Shown here: positions 6,816 to 8,498 of the stretch, piece by piece | Numbering within the stretch: position 1 is the first letter of the stretch | Layout: each line of letters opens with the position of its first letter | Assembly: GCA_029986195.1 (NCBI GenBank) | Contig: DALTYF010000029.1 | Coordinates: 1-8,498 of the forward strand | Reading direction: 5' to 3' | Source of the DNA: Methanocorpusculum sp. | GTDB lineage: Archaea; Halobacteriota; Methanomicrobia; Methanomicrobiales; Methanocorpusculaceae | Length of the DNA stretch: 8,498 bases | Notes under the pieces: generated by a model | Seen by the model: only the letters and a program-made list of their open reading frames with translations | Told to the model about the DNA's origin: nothing | Databases searched by the model: none | Translations under genes and position numbers: made by a program

Positions 6816-6852
6816 ATTTAGTACATCAATTGAACTAAATGTACCTGGTACA
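6816..6852. promoter_or_regulatory. Overlapping inverted repeats in the fae/fprA divergent region (candidate operators)
   Basis: Three symmetric elements are packed into 37 bp. First, 7-bp arms ATTTAGT (6816-6822) and ACTAAAT (6834-6840) are separated by 11 bp. Second, GTACAT (6821-6826) pairs with ATGTAC (6839-6844). Third, TGTACC-T-GGTACA at 6840-6852 is a 13-bp hyphenated palindrome with perfect 6-bp arms. They lie about 105-140 bp upstream of the fprA start and some 110-150 bp upstream of the fae TATA box, so a regulator bound here could act on either promoter. The elements share bases, so binding at one might exclude or cooperate with another. No protein has been assigned to them. Confidence 0.5.
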
Positions 6853-6921
6853 AAAGTGCCGCAATCTAATATGTATTAAATATCAAGAACAAATATGTGA
6901 GCAACCACCAGACACCGCGGC

Positions 6922-6929
6922 TTTATATT
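6922..6929 (+). promoter_or_regulatory. fprA TATA box
   Basis: TTTATATT is the clearest TATA element upstream of fprA. Initiation ~25 nt downstream would fall near 6950, giving a very short leader before the ATG at 6958; the purine-rich GGGATGGGG then lies at or before the start site. A second AT-rich candidate, TATTAAATAT at about 6873-6882, would give a longer leader including that purine run. The rest of the 326-bp gap between fae and fprA holds no credible gene. Confidence 0.55.
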
Positions 6930-6957
6930 CTGCTGCGGTCCGGGATGGGGAATTACC

Positions 6958-8181
6958 ATGTTAAAAGCAGTAAAAATTAAGAACGGCGTCTACTGGGTAG
7001 GAGCCATTGACTGGAACATTCGTGACTACCACGGCTACACACTTCCGGGAACCACCTACAACGCATACCTCGTCATCGGCGACAAGGTTGCACTGATTGA
7101 CGGAACCTACCCCGGACACGAGTGGCAGCTGATTGAACGTATTGAATCCGTTCTCCCGCTGGAGAAGATCGACTACATCGTTGCAAACCACATTGAGATC
7201 GACCACTCCGGTTCCCTCCCGCTTCTCTCCAAGAAGCTCCCGAATGTCCCGATCTACATGACCGAGATTGCCAAGAAAGGATTTGCACGCCACTATGACA
7301 CGAGCGCATGGAACATTCACACCATCAAGAACCTTGAGACTCTGCCCCTTGGCGGCGGCAAGACCCTGACCTTCCTTGAGGCACCGTTCCTCCACTGGCC
7401 CGACTCCATGTTCACCTACCTCGGCGAAGACAAGATCCTCTTCCCGAACGATGCATTCGGCCAGCACGTTGCATCCAGTGAGCGTTTCGACGACGAACTC
7501 GGCATTGATGTCGCCATGGAACACGCGGCAAAGTTCGTGGCAAACCTGATCGTCCCGCTCTCCCCGAAGGTTCTCAAGAAACTCGGTGAAGTTACCGAAC
7601 TCGGCGTGCCCATTGAGATGATTGCACCGTCGCACGGTATCATCTGGAGAAGTCACGCAGCAGACATCATCAACGCCTACGTCAACTGGGCCAACGGCGT
7701 GTCCAAGAACAAGATCACCATCGTCTATGACACAATGCACTACTCGACCGGCATTGCAGCCCAGTACATTGCCGAGGGAGCAATCTCCGAAGGAGTTGAG
7801 GTCAAAGTTGATCTCCTCAAGGACGGACGCTATGAAGGTGTCCACAGATCCGATGTCGTCCGCGACATTCTCGACTCAAAAGCGGTCATCGTCGGTTCGC
7901 CCACCCTCGAAGACTATCCGCTGCCGACGGTTGCCGGCTTCCTGTACTATCTGATGGGAATCAGACCGGGCAAACAGACCCAGAAGAAGATCGGATTTGC
8001 CTTCGGATCCAACGGCGGCAAAGGCGGAGCGCCCAAAGTCATCACCGAACTTCTGGAAAAGGCAGGCATTCAGATCTGGCACGACCCGGTCGAGTTCACC
8101 TACCGTCCGGACCAGGCAGACAAGGAAAAGTTCTTCAAACTCGGTCAGGAAATCGCAAAAGAGATCAAAAAGATGCCGTAA
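6958..8181 (+). CDS. fprA: Flavodiiron protein, F420H2 oxidase (O2-reducing)
   Basis: Cytoplasmic four-electron reductase of O2 to water; in methanogens it takes electrons from reduced coenzyme F420 and protects the anaerobic machinery. The 407 aa match the two-domain class A family. Residues ~1-250 form the metallo-beta-lactamase-like diiron domain with all expected ligands: His78, Glu80, Asp82 in N-H-I-E-I-D-H-S-G, His146 in F-L-H-W-P-D, Asp165 in F-P-N-D-A-F and His226 in A-P-S-H-G. Residues ~252-405 form the flavodoxin domain with the FMN phosphate loop Y-D-T-M-H-Y-S-T (257-264) and G-S-P-T (313-316). There is no rubredoxin domain or neighbouring rubredoxin gene in the window, which fits direct use of F420H2. 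Codon choice is strongly biased, suggesting high expression. It is divergent from fae, has its own TATA box, and ends in a hairpin/T-tract terminator, so it is probably monocistronic. Also called fpaA in Methanothermobacter, where adjacent MsvR controls it. Confidence 0.97.
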   Translation: MLKAVKIKNGVYWVGAIDWNIRDYHGYTLPGTTYNAYLVIGDKVALIDGTYPGHEWQLIERIESVLPLEKIDYIVANHIEIDHSGSLPLLSKKLPNVPIYMTEIAKKGFARHYDTSAWNIHTIKNLETLPLGGGKTLTFLEAPFLHWPDSMFTYLGEDKILFPNDAFGQHVASSERFDDELGIDVAMEHAAKFVANLIVPLSPKVLKKLGEVTELGVPIEMIAPSHGIIWRSHAADIINAYVNWANGVSKNKITIVYDTMHYSTGIAAQYIAEGAISEGVEVKVDLLKDGRYEGVHRSDVVRDILDSKAVIVGSPTLEDYPLPTVAGFLYYLMGIRPGKQTQKKIGFAFGSNGGKGGAPKVITELLEKAGIQIWHDPVEFTYRPDQADKEKFFKLGQEIAKEIKKMP

Positions 8182-8185
8182 GTCA

Positions 8186-8214
8186 GGGAATCAGTTCCCG
8201 CATCTTCTTTTTTT
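8186..8214 (+). terminator. fprA terminator: hairpin and T7 tract
   Basis: Perfect 5-bp arms GGGAA (8186-8190) and TTCCC (8195-8199) with a TCAG loop start 5 nt after the fprA stop codon and are followed by a T-rich stretch ending in seven T residues (8208-8214). Confidence 0.7.
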
Positions 8215-8358
8215 ACGATATCGCGTCAGATCCCGTTTTCATCCGGAAAACAACCCTGTACCACAGACCTGAAAAGAGAACGATTGAATTTTCGTAGGTG
8301 TGAGACAGAACTCCCCTCTTCCCCGCAACTACACTAGTACTCTCTACGTATTCCGTTA
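8215..8358. other. Non-coding stretch downstream of fprA
   Basis: No credible ORF is seen on either strand. The stretch has short inverted segments that do not combine into one convincing fold: GCAACT (8325-8330) against AGTTGC (8380-8385), AACTCCC (8309-8315) against GGGAGTT (8377-8383), and CGTAG (8293-8297) against CTACG (8344-8348). The first two pairs overlap the same right-hand arms, and the whole could be part of an untranslated RNA or simple spacer. Confidence 0.4.
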
Positions 8359-8484
8359 TCAATCTTGCGGACAAATGGGAGTTGCACCTTTATTCCTGAG
8401 CATCCCACGGAAAACACAGAACACGCAGAAACTTTCAACCGCCTGTGATGCCACGAAAAGATTTAGTCGCTTTTTTTGGTTCAT
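8359..8484 (-). CDS. Doubtful 41-aa small ORF with a strong ribosome binding site
   Basis: A minus-strand ATG at 8484 is preceded by GGAGG (8492-8496) with a 7-nt spacer, the best Shine-Dalgarno match in the window. The frame begins M-N-Q-K-K-R-L-N-L-F and ends at a TGA at 8359-8361; it has three cysteines (F-C-V-F-C-V-F, and I-C-P near the end). I recognise no family. The F-C-V-F-C-V-F segment comes from a degenerate nine-base repeat (GTGTTCTGT-like), which often yields meaningless ORFs, so the composition argues against a real protein. The promoter, if any, lies beyond the right edge. It could equally be a spurious ORF. Confidence 0.25.
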   Translation of the reverse strand: MNQKKRLNLFVASQAVESFCVFCVFRGMLRNKGATPICPQD

Positions 8485-8498
8485 GTGCTTTCCTCCGC

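Noticed and set aside
6961..7845. 294-codon open frame antisense to fprA
   Set aside because: It lies wholly inside fprA, whose family, ligands and codon bias are unambiguous. The antisense frame stays open because TTA, CTA and TCA codons are rare in the sense frame. It has no recognisable domains.
1..8498. CRISPR arrays, insertion sequences, tRNA or rRNA genes, integration sites
   Set aside because: No regularly spaced repeats, transposase-like frames or cloverleaf-compatible sequences were found. The region looks like ordinary chromosomal backbone.

Overview
The window looks like a piece of a methanogenic archaeon's chromosome, most likely order Methanomicrobiales; Methanocorpusculum or a close relative is a guess from overall resemblance. 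The reasons are archaeal-type PheS and TrpRS, a euryarchaeal two-repeat tRNA-splicing endonuclease, a tetrahydromethanopterin-linked formaldehyde-activating enzyme (Fae), an F420H2-oxidase type flavodiiron protein, a methanogen-specific V4R regulator (MsvR type), archaeal TATA boxes and short U-tract terminators. There are no tRNA or rRNA genes, CRISPR arrays or insertion sequences that I can see.

Left part (1-3710, minus strand): a tight translation/tRNA-maturation cluster transcribed endA -> trpS -> pheS. Gaps are 21 bp and 3 bp, so it is very probably one operon; pheS runs off the left edge lacking only its last few residues. A divergent gap of about 100 bp then leads to a plus-strand gene (3812-5134) for a secreted, probably membrane-anchored beta-propeller-like surface protein of unknown role.

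Right part (5149-8181): an oxygen/redox and C1-stress neighbourhood. An msvR-type regulator (5149-5959, minus) converges on the surface-protein gene. Its reading frame is broken by one extra base in a four-base C run (5425-5428, plus strand), just ahead of all the cysteines of the V4R sensor domain. Next come fae (6086-6631, minus) and, divergent from it, fprA (6958-8181, plus), an intact O2-reducing flavodiiron protein with a full set of diiron ligands. The 326-bp fae/fprA divergent region carries clear TATA boxes for both genes and overlapping inverted repeats that look like operators; the msvR promoter region has two more palindromic elements. In Methanothermobacter an MsvR protein is known to control the adjacent flavodiiron operon, so this is probably a variant of that system with fae inserted between regulator and target.

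The last 317 bp (8182-8498) hold an fprA terminator, otherwise little, and a doubtful 41-codon minus-strand ORF with a strong ribosome binding site at the right edge. The two points most worth a second look are the msvR frameshift and the palindromes around msvR, fae and fprA.
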